Of a DNA stretch of 22,826 bases, positions 15,174 to 22,826 are shown one piece after another. The DNA comes from CAYVMN01 sp964452575 (lineage in GTDB: Bacteria; Desulfobacterota; DSM-4660; Desulfatiglandales; Desulfatiglandaceae). The stretch is from positions 1 to 22,826 of the forward strand of contig CAYVMN010000049.1 in NCBI GenBank assembly GCA_964452575.1. Reading direction: 5' to 3'. Made by a program: the position numbers and the translations under genes. The notes under the pieces were generated by a model. That model had not been told where the DNA came from. It made no database searches and saw only the letters and a list, made by a program, of their open reading frames with translations. The first letter of the stretch is position 1; each line of letters begins with the position of its first letter.

Positions 15174-16052
15174 GTGACGCTATTCGCTCAATTGTTCTTG
15201 AACGGTATCTGGGCGGGCAGCATATATGCGTTGCTTGGCGTAAGCTGGGCCCTGATATTTGCAGCAACACGCACATTTCATTTTGCCCACGGGGCGACTT
15301 TTATTATTGTAGCCTATGTTACCTGGGTCATTTGCGAGACAGGAGCCGGGCTCATCCTGGCGTCGGGAGCAGGGATACTCGCAGGGATCCTTTTCGGTGT
15401 GATCATCGAGGCAGTCCTCTACCGGAGACTTCGAAAGGCAGGCGCCACCGCCCTCGTCATCTTCATAGCGTCGCTAGGCTCTCTCATTTTTATTGAGAAC
15501 CTCACCGGGATGATATTCGGTTCAGATGCAAAGCCCCTCAGCGGCTTTCCCATTTCAGTGATCAAAGTGGGAAATATCGGTTTTACCTCCCTCAATTTAC
15601 TCATGTGCACCGCTGCAGTTGTACTGGTATGGGGGCTGATGGGGTTCCTGATGAAAACAAGGGCCGGCAAGGCTATTCGGGCCGTCATCAGCAACCCTGA
15701 AATGGCGGAAGTCATCGGTATTAACACCAACAAGGTTTTCCTCCTCGCTCATGTATTGAGCGCCATACTGCTAGGGGTATCGGCTATTCTGGTGGGCCTG
15801 GAGAGAGGGGTGACACCGGAGCTTGGAACGTGGGCTATTTTGTATGCATTCATACCAGTCATAATAGGCGGAGTGGGAAGCATGCCCGGTGCGGCACTTG
15901 CCGGTTTCATCATAGGATTTGCCGAAAGTATCGGCATCTGGAAGATCGCCTCCCAGTGGCAGATCGGTATCGCCTTTGTGGTGCTTCTCTTCGTCTTGCT
16001 TATCAGGCCTAATGGGCTTTTCGGATACAGCGTGTACCGGGGCAAGATCTAG
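15174..16052 (+). CDS. livH: Liv-type ABC transporter permease, LivH-like
   Basis: This 292-residue inner-membrane permease has about eight hydrophobic segments, opening with LFLNGIWAGSIYALLGVSWALIF, the standard LivH N-terminus. It includes GKAIRAVISNPEMAEVIGINTNKV, the cytoplasmic loop that contacts the ATPase, and ends VLLIRPNGLFG. The start is set at GTG 15174 with AAGGAG 7 nt upstream; an in-frame TTG at 15153 lacks one. It lies 163 bp after the binding protein, with a small TTGCAT/ATGCAA dyad (15131-15150) in the gap. With the next gene it forms the heterodimeric membrane channel. Confidence 0.9.
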   Translation: MTLFAQLFLNGIWAGSIYALLGVSWALIFAATRTFHFAHGATFIIVAYVTWVICETGAGLILASGAGILAGILFGVIIEAVLYRRLRKAGATALVIFIASLGSLIFIENLTGMIFGSDAKPLSGFPISVIKVGNIGFTSLNLLMCTAAVVLVWGLMGFLMKTRAGKAIRAVISNPEMAEVIGINTNKVFLLAHVLSAILLGVSAILVGLERGVTPELGTWAILYAFIPVIIGGVGSMPGAALAGFIIGFAESIGIWKIASQWQIGIAFVVLLFVLLIRPNGLFGYSVYRGKI

Positions 16053-16069
16053 TAGCGGCTTCGGGGACT

Positions 16070-17812
16070 ATGGACTACATCATTCATATCCTCATCATGA
16101 TATGCGTCTATGCGATTCTCGGGCTATCCTTCAACCTGATCTTGGGTTACACTGGCCTGATTGCCATGTGCCACGCCTCCTTCTTCGGAATAGGCGCATA
16201 TACGGCCGCCCTGCTTGGGATCCACTATGGTGCAAATTTCCTCCTAGGCATCCTCGCCGGGATGGTAGTAGCTGGGATCATTGGTTTGCTGGTGGCACTT
16301 CCGGCCATCAGGGTGCGTGACGAATACGTTATAGTAACCACCCTTGCGCTCCTCATGATCATCTACACGGTGATGATGAACTGGGTTGAGGTGACAAGGG
16401 GTGCTGGCGGACTCAGCGGCATTCCAAGACCAGAGCTCTTTGGCCTTGACATCTCAACACCCTTGCAGTTCCTTCCATTGATGGCGTTTTTTGGGCTCTT
16501 ATGCTTTACGGTGAGTTGGAGAATTGTCAGGTCACCCTTCGGCCGGGTGCTAAAGGCTATTCGGGAGGACGAGACTGCCTGCAAGGCCCTTGGCAAGAAT
16601 ATTATCTCTTTCAAGATTCGGGTATTCATGGTGGGGGGCTCTCTGGCCGCCATTGCAGGGGCCCTGTTCGCCCACTACACCACCTACATAAGCCCTTTCT
16701 ATTTCACACTGACGGATAGCATCTTTATCTTTGCCGTGGTCATCATTGGTGGCACTTCAAATCTGTGGGGGCCGGTTGTTGGGGCAGCCCTTCTTGTATG
16801 CATCATAGAGGGTCTCAGATTTTTGAACATCTCTCCCCTAGTGGTTGGATTTGCCAGGCAGATTGCCTACGGAGTCATCCTGATAGGATTTATGTGTTTT
16901 AGGCCACAGGGACTTATGGGGGAGTATAGGCGCAGGGACCGGGATGAAGGACGGGGAGAACAGGAAGATCTTCCCGGTGAGACCGTGCATGGACGACTCC
17001 GGCCGGAGCTTGCAACAGAGATTTTCGGTCCGGCGATAAGAGATGCCGATGGAGATGGTGCCTTGCTGGAGATAGAAGGGATTTCCAAGAGGTTCGGTGG
17101 TATTCAAGCGGTAAACGACTGTTCCCTATCGCTTGCAGCAGGAAGGATTACGGGGCTCATCGGCCCTAACGGGGCGGGCAAGACGACTGTCTTTAACCTG
17201 ATCACTAACTTCTTTCCTTCGGACAATGGTAGCATCCGATTCAGGGGCCGGGACATTACCAACTTGAAATCCCATCTTGTCCCGTCATGTGGGATAGGTC
17301 GCTCGTTTCAAAATCTCCGGCTCTTCGATCGGATGACCGTATTGGAAAATGTGATGGTATCTCTTCAAAATCAGACAGGAGAGCGCATTTGGGGTTTGCT
17401 TTTTCATTTTCGAAAGGTGAAGAGAGAGGAAGAATCGGGCAAGAAAAGGGCGATTGCCTACCTGCGTTTCGTGGGACTAGGAGACAGGGCCCAGGAACTG
17501 GCAGAAGATCTCTCTTATGCGGAACAAAAATTGCTGAGCCTGGCACGGTTGCTGGCAACCGAGGCAAGACTGCTGCTCCTTGATGAACCCACTTCGGGTC
17601 TTGACCTCGTATTCATGGAAAGCGTCTACCCGGTGATAAGAGAACTGGTGAATCATGGTAAAACCATCTGCATTGTTGAACACAACATGGACGTTATCCG
17701 GGCCATTGTTGATGACGTCGTGTTCATGGATCAGGGCCAGGTGCTGGCAAAAGGGACCCCGGATGAGATCATGAATGCACCGGAACTTACGGAGATATAT
17801 TTCGGATCGTAG
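16070..17812 (+). CDS. Fused Liv-type permease and ATPase (LivM-LivG)
   Basis: This 580-residue natural fusion has a LivM-like permease as residues 1-285: GLSFNLILGYTGLIAMCHASFFGIGAY near the N-terminus, the cytoplasmic loop SPFGRVLKAIREDETACKALG at 155-175, and the end FRPQGLMGEYRRR. A charged hydrophilic linker (about 286-330) joins it to a LivG-like ATPase (331-580): Walker A GPNGAGKTT (365-373), Q-loop SFQN (Q414), signature LSYAEQ (481-486), Walker B LLLLDEP (501-507) and switch H538. The usual LivG signature is LSYGQQ/LSYGEQ, so Ala replaces its conserved Gly. The frame is continuous through the linker, so it is one polypeptide. It ends 3 bp before livF. LivM-LivG fusions are known elsewhere but are less common than separate genes. 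Confidence 0.92.
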   Translation: MDYIIHILIMICVYAILGLSFNLILGYTGLIAMCHASFFGIGAYTAALLGIHYGANFLLGILAGMVVAGIIGLLVALPAIRVRDEYVIVTTLALLMIIYTVMMNWVEVTRGAGGLSGIPRPELFGLDISTPLQFLPLMAFFGLLCFTVSWRIVRSPFGRVLKAIREDETACKALGKNIISFKIRVFMVGGSLAAIAGALFAHYTTYISPFYFTLTDSIFIFAVVIIGGTSNLWGPVVGAALLVCIIEGLRFLNISPLVVGFARQIAYGVILIGFMCFRPQGLMGEYRRRDRDEGRGEQEDLPGETVHGRLRPELATEIFGPAIRDADGDGALLEIEGISKRFGGIQAVNDCSLSLAAGRITGLIGPNGAGKTTVFNLITNFFPSDNGSIRFRGRDITNLKSHLVPSCGIGRSFQNLRLFDRMTVLENVMVSLQNQTGERIWGLLFHFRKVKREEESGKKRAIAYLRFVGLGDRAQELAEDLSYAEQKLLSLARLLATEARLLLLDEPTSGLDLVFMESVYPVIRELVNHGKTICIVEHNMDVIRAIVDDVVFMDQGQVLAKGTPDEIMNAPELTEIYFGS

Positions 17813-17815
17813 ACT

Positions 17816-18514
17816 ATGCTGCTTGAAGTTGCGGAACTGGTGGTAGGATATCACAAGAAGAAGGCACTGCGAGGCATCTCTCTCGATGTGAGGGCGGGCG
17901 AGATAGTTGGGGTTATCGGCCACAACGGAGCAGGAAAAACTACGCTCTTAAGATGCCTCTTCGGCCTCTTGCCGCCGTGGAATGGGCGGATCTTTTTCGA
18001 AAACAGGGACATAACCGGCCGCAGCACCGAATTCAACGTGAAAGAGGGCTTATCATACATGCCCCAGGGGCAGGGGCTTTTCCCCGACCTGAGTGTGCAT
18101 GACAACCTTGATCTAGGAGACTACGGTCTGGGGAAAAAGAGTTCGAGCGTATCCATGGATCAGATCTTTGAGCTCTTTCCGATCCTTAAGCACCGGCTGA
18201 GCCAGAAGGCAGGGACTCTGAGCGGGGGGGAACAGCGAATGCTCAGCCTTGGCCTTGCGTTGACACAGAGCCCAAAGCTCCTTCTCCTTGACGAGCCCTC
18301 GATCGGTCTTGCACCGATTATTGTGCAGAATGTTATGGAAACGGTTCAGGAAATCAACAACCGCCTCCACACGGGCATCATGATAGTGGAGCAAAATATT
18401 GAAGCCGTGAGCAACATTGTGAATCGTTTCTTTGTTATCAAAATTGGACGGGTTGTATTTTCAGGTGGTGCTGAAATCGCTAGGGACAAGAAGAGATTGT
18501 GGGAGCTATTCTGA
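17816..18514 (+). CDS. livF: Liv-type ABC transporter ATPase, LivF-like
   Basis: This 232-residue ATP-binding subunit powers import together with the ATPase half of the preceding fusion. It has Walker A GHNGAGKTT (35-43), Q-loop in YMPQGQGLFPDLSV, signature LSGGEQ (135-140), Walker B LLLLDEP (D159, E160) and IMIVEQN. The SIGLAP segment after Walker B and the VFSGG end are typical of LivF. The start codon follows the preceding stop by 3 bp with no separate strong ribosome-binding site, so translation is probably coupled. Confidence 0.92.
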   Translation: MLLEVAELVVGYHKKKALRGISLDVRAGEIVGVIGHNGAGKTTLLRCLFGLLPPWNGRIFFENRDITGRSTEFNVKEGLSYMPQGQGLFPDLSVHDNLDLGDYGLGKKSSSVSMDQIFELFPILKHRLSQKAGTLSGGEQRMLSLGLALTQSPKLLLLDEPSIGLAPIIVQNVMETVQEINNRLHTGIMIVEQNIEAVSNIVNRFFVIKIGRVVFSGGAEIARDKKRLWELF

Positions 18515-18546
18515 GGGGGTGAGCGACAGGAGGTCAAAGGCTAAAC

Positions 18547-19701
18547 ATGGACTTTCATCTGAGCGCAGAAGAACTTGAGATCCAGAGAAACACGAGGGCC
18601 TTTGTTGAGCGGGAAGTAATTCCCATGATCGAGCTGTTTGAGTCCGGCAAGGGGTCAGCGAGAGAACTGATGCGAATTATGGGGAAAAAAGGGCTTTTTC
18701 GATTGCTTGTGCCGAAGGAATATGGTGGAAGGTATGAAGAGGTTCGATCCCTCCCCTTGTGTCTTGCCCGGGAAGAACTGGCACGGGGGTATAATTACGC
18801 GGGGGCCTGTATTGCGACTCAGGGTCTTGCCGCAGTGCCCATTCTGATAGCAGGGAATCAAGGGCAGAAAAAGAGGTATCTCCCCGGTCTTGGTGCCGGA
18901 GAGTTGGTCGGGTCTTTCGCCCTTTCAGAGCCTGGCGCCGGATCAGATGCTGCCTCGATTTCCACCCGTGCAACGCGCGTTGGAAGTGAATACGAGATGA
19001 CAGGAGAGAAACGATTTGCCTCCAACGCCGGCATCTGCGACTTTTACGTAATTTTTGTCAAGACCGACCCTGAAAGGGGGGCCAAAGGGATCTCGGCGTT
19101 TGTTGTGGATGCGAAGGCAAAGGGCCTTCACTTCAAGCCGATCCCTATCCTTTGCTATGATGTGCTCGGGCACTTGAGGCTCGAAGAGATACGCGTTCCG
19201 GTAGATAATATGTTGGGCCAAGAAAATTCCGGCTTCAGGATAGCAATGCAGACCCTGGACGTCCTAAGGGCGACCGTCGGTGCCCATGCCGTTGGAACGG
19301 CTCAGGCCGCCCTGGACTATGCCCTCGCCTATGCAAGGGATCGTATTCAGTTCGGAAGGCCCATTATTGATCAGCAGTCAATCAGGTTTAAGCTCGCTGA
19401 GATGGCGGTTTCGATCAGCGCCTCCCGTCTTCTGGTCTATCAGGCAGCGGTGGCAAAGGATGAAGGGGCGCCAGATATAACCGTCAAATCATCTATGGCC
19501 AAACTGTTTGCCACAGAGGCGGCGCAGAAGGTGGTAGACGAAGCACTCCAGATATTTGGAGGAAATGGAGTGGTTGTAAAGGACTACCCCATGGAGCGTC
19601 TTTACAGAGAAGTGAGGTCCCCAAGGGTCTACGAGGGGACCTCAGAGATTCAAAGGCTTATCATCGCAGGCAGGATGATCAAGGGAGCTGAGGGCGCATG
19701 A
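18547..19701 (+). CDS. Acyl-CoA dehydrogenase
   Basis: This 384-residue flavoprotein oxidises an acyl-CoA to the 2,3-enoyl-CoA, passing electrons to an electron-transfer flavoprotein. It has the N-terminal helical domain (1-120), FALSEPGAGSDAAS (124-137) for FAD and substrate, the beta domain, and the C-terminal helical domain with RIQFGRPIIDQQSI and LQIFGGNGVVVKDYPMERLYRE. The catalytic base is E363 in VYEGTSEIQR, the position used by short/medium-chain and glutaryl/benzylsuccinyl-type members. AGGAGG and AAAGG precede the ATG. It is 32 bp after livF and 4 nt from the cyclase-family frame, so it belongs to the transport operon. This suggests it acts on the CoA ester of the imported compound. 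Chain length or ring specificity cannot be read reliably. Confidence 0.92.
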   Translation: MDFHLSAEELEIQRNTRAFVEREVIPMIELFESGKGSARELMRIMGKKGLFRLLVPKEYGGRYEEVRSLPLCLAREELARGYNYAGACIATQGLAAVPILIAGNQGQKKRYLPGLGAGELVGSFALSEPGAGSDAASISTRATRVGSEYEMTGEKRFASNAGICDFYVIFVKTDPERGAKGISAFVVDAKAKGLHFKPIPILCYDVLGHLRLEEIRVPVDNMLGQENSGFRIAMQTLDVLRATVGAHAVGTAQAALDYALAYARDRIQFGRPIIDQQSIRFKLAEMAVSISASRLLVYQAAVAKDEGAPDITVKSSMAKLFATEAAQKVVDEALQIFGGNGVVVKDYPMERLYREVRSPRVYEGTSEIQRLIIAGRMIKGAEGA

Positions 19702-19766
19702 GCATGTGCTGCCGGGTTATAAGTGGGTCTGTTCCTGCGACTTCTGAAGAGAAAAGGAGGATAAAC

Positions 19767-20561
19767 ATGGCTCCCGAAGAGATCAGAAGCCTTATCAAAA
19801 AAGGCACTGTCTATGACCTTGGGATGGACTACTTTGTCGGTATGCCACACCACCCCAATCATCCGCCTTTCGCCTTTTCACTCACAAAGGTGCACGGTGA
19901 TATGGTCTATGATCGAGGGGTTTCTGCGGCAAACTGCCTCTTTACCACAGGCGGCCATACAGGCACCCATTTTGACGCCCACGGACACATAAGCAAGGAT
20001 GGACAGGTCCACGGCGTGGGGTCAATAGAGCCTTTTCAGGGATATACCGGGCTCAAGAAGGCAGGTATTGATCAGGTCTCCCCGGTGGTCACAAGGGGGA
20101 TCCTTCTTGACATTGCGGGCATGGAAGGAGCCTCCTGCCTCGGGCATGATTTCTCCGTAGGTGCCTCAGAACTGGAGAAGGCTGCTTTGTGTCAGGGGAT
20201 CGAGATAAAAAAGGGGGATGCGGTTCTCATTCGGACCGGATGGATTCAATACTATTACGACTCAAGAAGGTACGTATCCCACGAAAAAGGATGCCCTGGC
20301 CTTGTTGAGGAGGGGGCGGCCTGGCTCGTTGAAAGGGGGGCGGCCTACGTGGGTTCCGATACCATTGCGCTGGAAAAGACGCCGACGACAAACCTTGCCG
20401 TTCATGTGATCCTTCTCGTCAAGAACGGGATCCATATTATCGAGGTAATGAATCTGGAGGCAATCGCAGCAGATCAAATCTATGAGTTTCTTCTTGTGGT
20501 CTCTCCGCTCAGAATACGGGGTGGCACCGCATCACCTGTCAGGCCAATAGCCCTGGCATAA
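19767..20561 (+). CDS. Cyclase-family metal-dependent hydrolase (kynurenine-formamidase-like)
   Basis: This 264-residue member of the cyclase/arylformamidase family hydrolyses amide, ester or lactone bonds using a divalent metal. The signature H-x-G-T-H-x-D-x-P-x-H appears as HTGTHFDAHGH (H64-H74), with His in place of the usual Pro at 72. RGILLDIAG, GDAVLIRTGW, YVGSDTIALEK and HVILLVKNGIHIIEVMNLEAI are further family segments. Start: ATG 19767 has AAAAGGAGG 7 nt upstream. The frame is also open from an ATG at 19698 that overlaps the dehydrogenase stop (ATGA), which would add 23 unrelated-looking residues. As last gene of the Liv operon it could open a lactone or remove an acyl group in the same pathway. 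True kynurenine formamidase activity is not implied. Confidence 0.88.
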   Translation: MAPEEIRSLIKKGTVYDLGMDYFVGMPHHPNHPPFAFSLTKVHGDMVYDRGVSAANCLFTTGGHTGTHFDAHGHISKDGQVHGVGSIEPFQGYTGLKKAGIDQVSPVVTRGILLDIAGMEGASCLGHDFSVGASELEKAALCQGIEIKKGDAVLIRTGWIQYYYDSRRYVSHEKGCPGLVEEGAAWLVERGAAYVGSDTIALEKTPTTNLAVHVILLVKNGIHIIEVMNLEAIAADQIYEFLLVVSPLRIRGGTASPVRPIALA

Positions 20562-20751
20562 ACTCTTCCGTGTCAGAAGAATCTTGTTGACAATTAAGCC
20601 GCTAGGCTTGATCATTAACGCCTTAGATCCCACTCCAACTAGGGCAATTGATCTCTTGGCTGAGCCATTAATTATGGAGGGGCTTCAAGTCGAAGACGTG
20701 GTACCATCTTAACTTTAGCAGAAAACTTCTTGATGAAAAAGGAGGTGTGAA
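20562..20751 (+). promoter_or_regulatory. Leader of the secreted-protein gene with a weak promoter candidate
   Basis: TTGACA (20587-20592) is followed after 17 bp by GATCAT (20610-20615), a 4 of 6 match to the -10 consensus. The spacer contains the dyad AAGCC/GGCTT (20596-20609). This would leave a leader of about 130 nt. AAAGGAGGT sits directly before the start codon at 20752. No terminator for the preceding operon was seen. Confidence 0.3.
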
Positions 20752-21225
20752 ATGAGGAAAGTACTTAGTTTGATAATAGCAGTTTTTGTGGCGGTATGTG
20801 TTTGTGGGGTTTCTTATTCAGTGGCAGGAGATCTTGAGGAAGGGGGTGTTATCGGGCCGGAGGCCTTAGGTCCAGCACCCACGGCGATTGCTGATAATAA
20901 TTACATTAGAGACGTATGGGTTTCCAGCTCTAGCTCGAGTGATTCTGCTGCAGTGAGGGTTTACTCCAGTGGTTCGAGTGTGTATTGCCATGTGAATTAT
21001 TATGTGGCTGCAGAAGGAACAAACACAAGATATTATATGGTGGGAAATGCTGGTGGGACAATGTCATATTTTTACGCTGCCCAAAGTGTTGAGACCACTG
21101 GGGAAAAACACAAGTATGTTACAGTGTCTGGTCTGGCCGATGGGGTCTACTTCTTTACTATCGCAATGACAATGACAGACAATAACGTGATATCCCCAAC
21201 ACCGTATTGGTTCATTATAGAATAG
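20752..21225 (+). CDS. Small secreted protein of unknown function
   Basis: This 157-residue protein has a clear Sec signal peptide: MRKVLS, hydrophobic LIIAVFVAVCVCGV, and probable cleavage near SVA/GDLEE around residue 25. The mature part is about 130 residues, acidic near its start, with a Pro/Ala segment, then WVSSSSSSDSAAVRVYSSG (serine run 58-63) and alternating beta-type stretches rich in Tyr, Thr and Val (VYCHVNYYVAAEG, KYVTVSGLADGVYFF). This suggests a small beta-sandwich. Only one Cys remains after cleavage. AAAGGAGGT precedes the ATG. I do not recognise a family. Base composition is more AT-rich than the Liv operon. A strong hairpin follows the stop. Confidence 0.8.
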   Translation: MRKVLSLIIAVFVAVCVCGVSYSVAGDLEEGGVIGPEALGPAPTAIADNNYIRDVWVSSSSSSDSAAVRVYSSGSSVYCHVNYYVAAEGTNTRYYMVGNAGGTMSYFYAAQSVETTGEKHKYVTVSGLADGVYFFTIAMTMTDNNVISPTPYWFIIE

Positions 21226-21237
21226 CATCACTGAATT

Positions 21238-21289
21238 TTGTGTGCGTAAGGGGCTCAAGACCTCTTCGTTATGCCCTTTATGCACACAA
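21238..21289 (+). terminator. Long 17-bp hairpin after the secreted-protein gene
   Basis: Arms 21238-21254 and 21273-21289 pair over 17 positions. Fifteen are Watson-Crick, and the two mismatches at DNA level are G.U pairs in RNA. The loop is 18 nt. It starts 12 nt after the stop codon. The downstream T-run is weak (TTAATGCTT), so it may be a processing or stability hairpin rather than a strict intrinsic terminator. Confidence 0.55.
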
Positions 21290-21444
21290 TTAATGCTTCC
21301 TAAGTAAGAGTCGTGCAGGCACTGCCTTCATATTTCTCTATAGATTTTAGATTGGGATTCCTCCCAAGAAACCAGGAGATGCGCCGAATTTCAGCTGGTT
21401 ATTTCGCTTGAGTTGGTCTTCGCCTTGGGCACCAAAATCATCAG

Positions 21445-21483
21445 AAGGGGTTGGCCAATCGCATAGGTTAACCCCTTTTTTCT
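21445..21483 (+). terminator. Second possible terminator, convergent position
   Basis: AAGGGGTT (21445-21452) and AACCCCTT (21470-21477) form an 8-bp stem with a 17-nt loop, followed by a run of T on the plus strand. It overlaps the stop codon of the minus-strand radical SAM gene and would stop plus-strand transcription entering it. Confidence 0.5.
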
Positions 21484-22481
21484 CTTCTAATACCGGCACT
21501 CGTCGTCCGGAAGCCGAACGCTATATTCCTGGGAGATAAGTAATACTCCGAATGATAATGACGGCACTCGTCGCAGGGCGCCGGGAACTCCCTTCTCAGA
21601 TGTTTTCGTCTCAGTTCAATCAGTGCTTTGCCTTTGAACAGGGATTGAAGATTGCCCTTCGAGGCATCGCCAAGGACGATTTTTCCCTCACAGTCAGCAC
21701 AGCAAGGAACCACCTTGCCATCCCACAGAATCACCAGTATTCGCCAGAGATCCCGGCATAGCGAATACCTGTGCCTCTTGATGGAAAAGAACCTGGGTTG
21801 GAGATTCACGAAATCTGCATGATGGGTCCATGAGTCAATAAAGGGTACGATCTCCGAAGCTGTCTCTTCATACACCAGCATGGAGACTTCAACCCAGGTC
21901 GGCTTTTTCAACGTGTTTCTGAAGTGAATGAATTGAAGGATGTTCTGCCTGACCTCTTCATATGAATTGCCTCTGAGTCTTTCAAACGTTCGCTGACCGC
22001 CGTCTACAGAGAATTTTATGATATTCAACCCGCTGCCCAGAAGATCGCGACTCATTGACGCATCCAACATAGTGCCATTGGTCGTTATGGCGGTTTGCTT
22101 TCCCTGTGCACGGGCATACCGTATCATCTCAACGATGGCAGGGTGCATAAGGGGTTCACCCCAGTTAGTAAGATAGACTCGTCTCACTTTGGAGTTCAGA
22201 TCTATTATTCGCTTAAAGGTGTTAAGTCCCATGTACCCCTTTTCTCTCTTCATGCCTCTGTTCGTTGGACAATGCGTACATGATAGATTGCACGTGTTGT
22301 TAGTTTCGATTCCCACTGTGGTGAGCCTGTATGCATATGGGAGGCGCATAGCCCTGAACAGTTGGTTCACAGATTCGAAGCAAGCGCTCTCGGGACTGTG
22401 ATAACGGAAAGCCAGAGGCGCGATGCAACGATTCGTCACTGAAACACAGCGTGCTGCATGCCTCCAAAATGCCCCAGACAT
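21468..22481 (-). CDS. Radical SAM protein with SPASM-like C-terminal domain
   Basis: This 337-residue radical S-adenosylmethionine enzyme has the [4Fe-4S] motif C-x3-C-x2-C, CNLSCTHC (C64, C68, C71). It is followed by a GGEP-like turn present as NWGEPLMHP and by TTNGTML and FSVDGG. The C-terminal part (about 240-310) has the SPASM/twitch pattern: C241, WDGKVVPCCADCEG (C259, C260, C263), LGD and CDECRHY (C302, C305), for auxiliary clusters. Start: ATG 22481 with AGGAAG 8 nt upstream; a GTG at 22490 overlapping the preceding stop (GTGA) is the alternative. The 60-residue N-terminal extension before the core is unassigned. It is coupled to a methyltransferase. Such pairs occur in cell-surface glycan and secondary metabolite loci. 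The substrate is unknown. Confidence 0.88.
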   Translation of the reverse strand: MSGAFWRHAARCVSVTNRCIAPLAFRYHSPESACFESVNQLFRAMRLPYAYRLTTVGIETNNTCNLSCTHCPTNRGMKREKGYMGLNTFKRIIDLNSKVRRVYLTNWGEPLMHPAIVEMIRYARAQGKQTAITTNGTMLDASMSRDLLGSGLNIIKFSVDGGQRTFERLRGNSYEEVRQNILQFIHFRNTLKKPTWVEVSMLVYEETASEIVPFIDSWTHHADFVNLQPRFFSIKRHRYSLCRDLWRILVILWDGKVVPCCADCEGKIVLGDASKGNLQSLFKGKALIELRRKHLRREFPAPCDECRHYHSEYYLSPRNIAFGFRTTSAGIRREKRG

Positions 22482-22486
22482 TATGG

Positions 22487-22826
22487 TCACTTCCTGACGA
22501 CTAGTGTAATCAGGTAGCCGTGGCGCCTGAAAAGCTCAAAACGCTCGTACAGGAACGCGAAGGGCGTTAGGAGTACCTTGCTGACCCTGCAGAGAAAAGG
22601 AATATGACAGGAAAAGAATAGATCAATCATCCTGAGAACCCCTGGCATGAAAAGCAATGAAGACTGTCCAATTATCTTGAAATTGGTTCTTGTCATAAGC
22701 CGAGTCAACTCGCCTTTTGAAAACGCTCTCTCATACCCGAATGCGTAAAGCCTGAGTTTTTGGAGCAAGAAGACCTGTAATGGTCTGAGAAAAATGTCGA
22801 ACTTGTTGGGAACGCCGATAAGCGCC
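22487..22826 (-). CDS. Class I SAM-dependent methyltransferase, C-terminal part
   Basis: The gene enters from beyond the right edge, and the last 112 or so codons are visible. The frame is open to the edge (22825). It begins ALIGVPNKFDIFLRPLQVF and continues LYAFGYERAFSKGELTRLMTRTNFKIIG, the pattern after motif III of Methyltransf_11/23-type enzymes, where a lid region precedes a final strand pair. The end, RRHGYLITLVVRK, is the usual beta-strand terminus. The SAM-binding N-terminal half is outside the window. Its stop codon overlaps the possible GTG start of the radical SAM gene, so the two are translationally coupled. Confidence 0.72.
   Translation of the reverse strand, partial: ALIGVPNKFDIFLRPLQVFLLQKLRLYAFGYERAFSKGELTRLMTRTNFKIIGQSSLLFMPGVLRMIDLFFSCHIPFLCRVSKVLLTPFAFLYERFELFRRHGYLITLVVRK

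Noticed and set aside
19698..19766. Upstream ATG overlapping the dehydrogenase stop as the cyclase start
   Set aside because: The added 23 residues look non-homologous, and ATG 19767 has a much better ribosome-binding site. It is kept as an alternative only.

Overview
The window looks like a scaffold piece from a strictly anaerobic, deltaproteobacterial-type bacterium (Desulfobacterota or similar). This is inferred from gene content: ATP-dependent 2-hydroxyacyl-CoA dehydratase subunits, a B12-dependent acyl-CoA mutase, branched-chain-amino-acid-type (Liv) ABC transport next to an acyl-CoA dehydrogenase, and an RRM RNA-binding protein beside a receiver-only response regulator. No rRNA, tRNA or CRISPR array was seen. 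A run of exactly 100 N (8552-8651) is an assembly gap.

Layout. (1) 83-1583: an IS4-family insertion sequence with 18-bp terminal inverted repeats and a probable 7-bp target duplication. (2) 6880-1849, minus strand: acyl-CoA mutase large subunit, its B12-binding small subunit, a 400-bp spacer with gene-relic-like reading frames, then two overlapping 2-hydroxyacyl-CoA dehydratase subunits. (3) 7195-7908, plus strand: a divergent GntR/FCD regulator. The shared intergenic region carries two TGAT-N3-ATCA sites. (4) 8167-8469: a truncated third dehydratase-type gene beside the gap. (5) 11804-8841, minus strand: class III aminotransferase plus a YtcJ-like amidohydrolase behind a good sigma70-type promoter. 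(6) 12459-13454: RRM protein and single-domain response regulator, followed by a terminator. (7) 13865-20561, plus strand: LivK-like binding protein, LivH, a fused LivM-LivG, LivF, acyl-CoA dehydrogenase and cyclase-family hydrolase. (8) 20752-21225: a small secreted protein followed by a strong hairpin. (9) 22826-21468, minus strand: the end of a methyltransferase overlapping a radical SAM/SPASM protein.

Working together (inference): the Liv-type operon probably imports a small carboxylate or amino acid whose CoA ester is oxidised by the co-transcribed acyl-CoA dehydrogenase. The mutase/dehydratase set probably performs carbon-skeleton rearrangement and reductive dehydration of a CoA thioester, under control of the divergent FCD regulator. 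No acyl-CoA ligase or CoA transferase, no dehydratase activase and no MeaB-type mutase chaperone are visible here, so the substrate cannot be named.

The most unusual feature is the mutase large subunit. By eye alignment it has Leu where methylmalonyl-CoA mutase has catalytic Tyr89, and Asn where the family has a near-invariant His244. It also lacks the Asp that marks 2-hydroxyisobutyryl-CoA mutase. It is therefore a candidate for a new substrate specificity.
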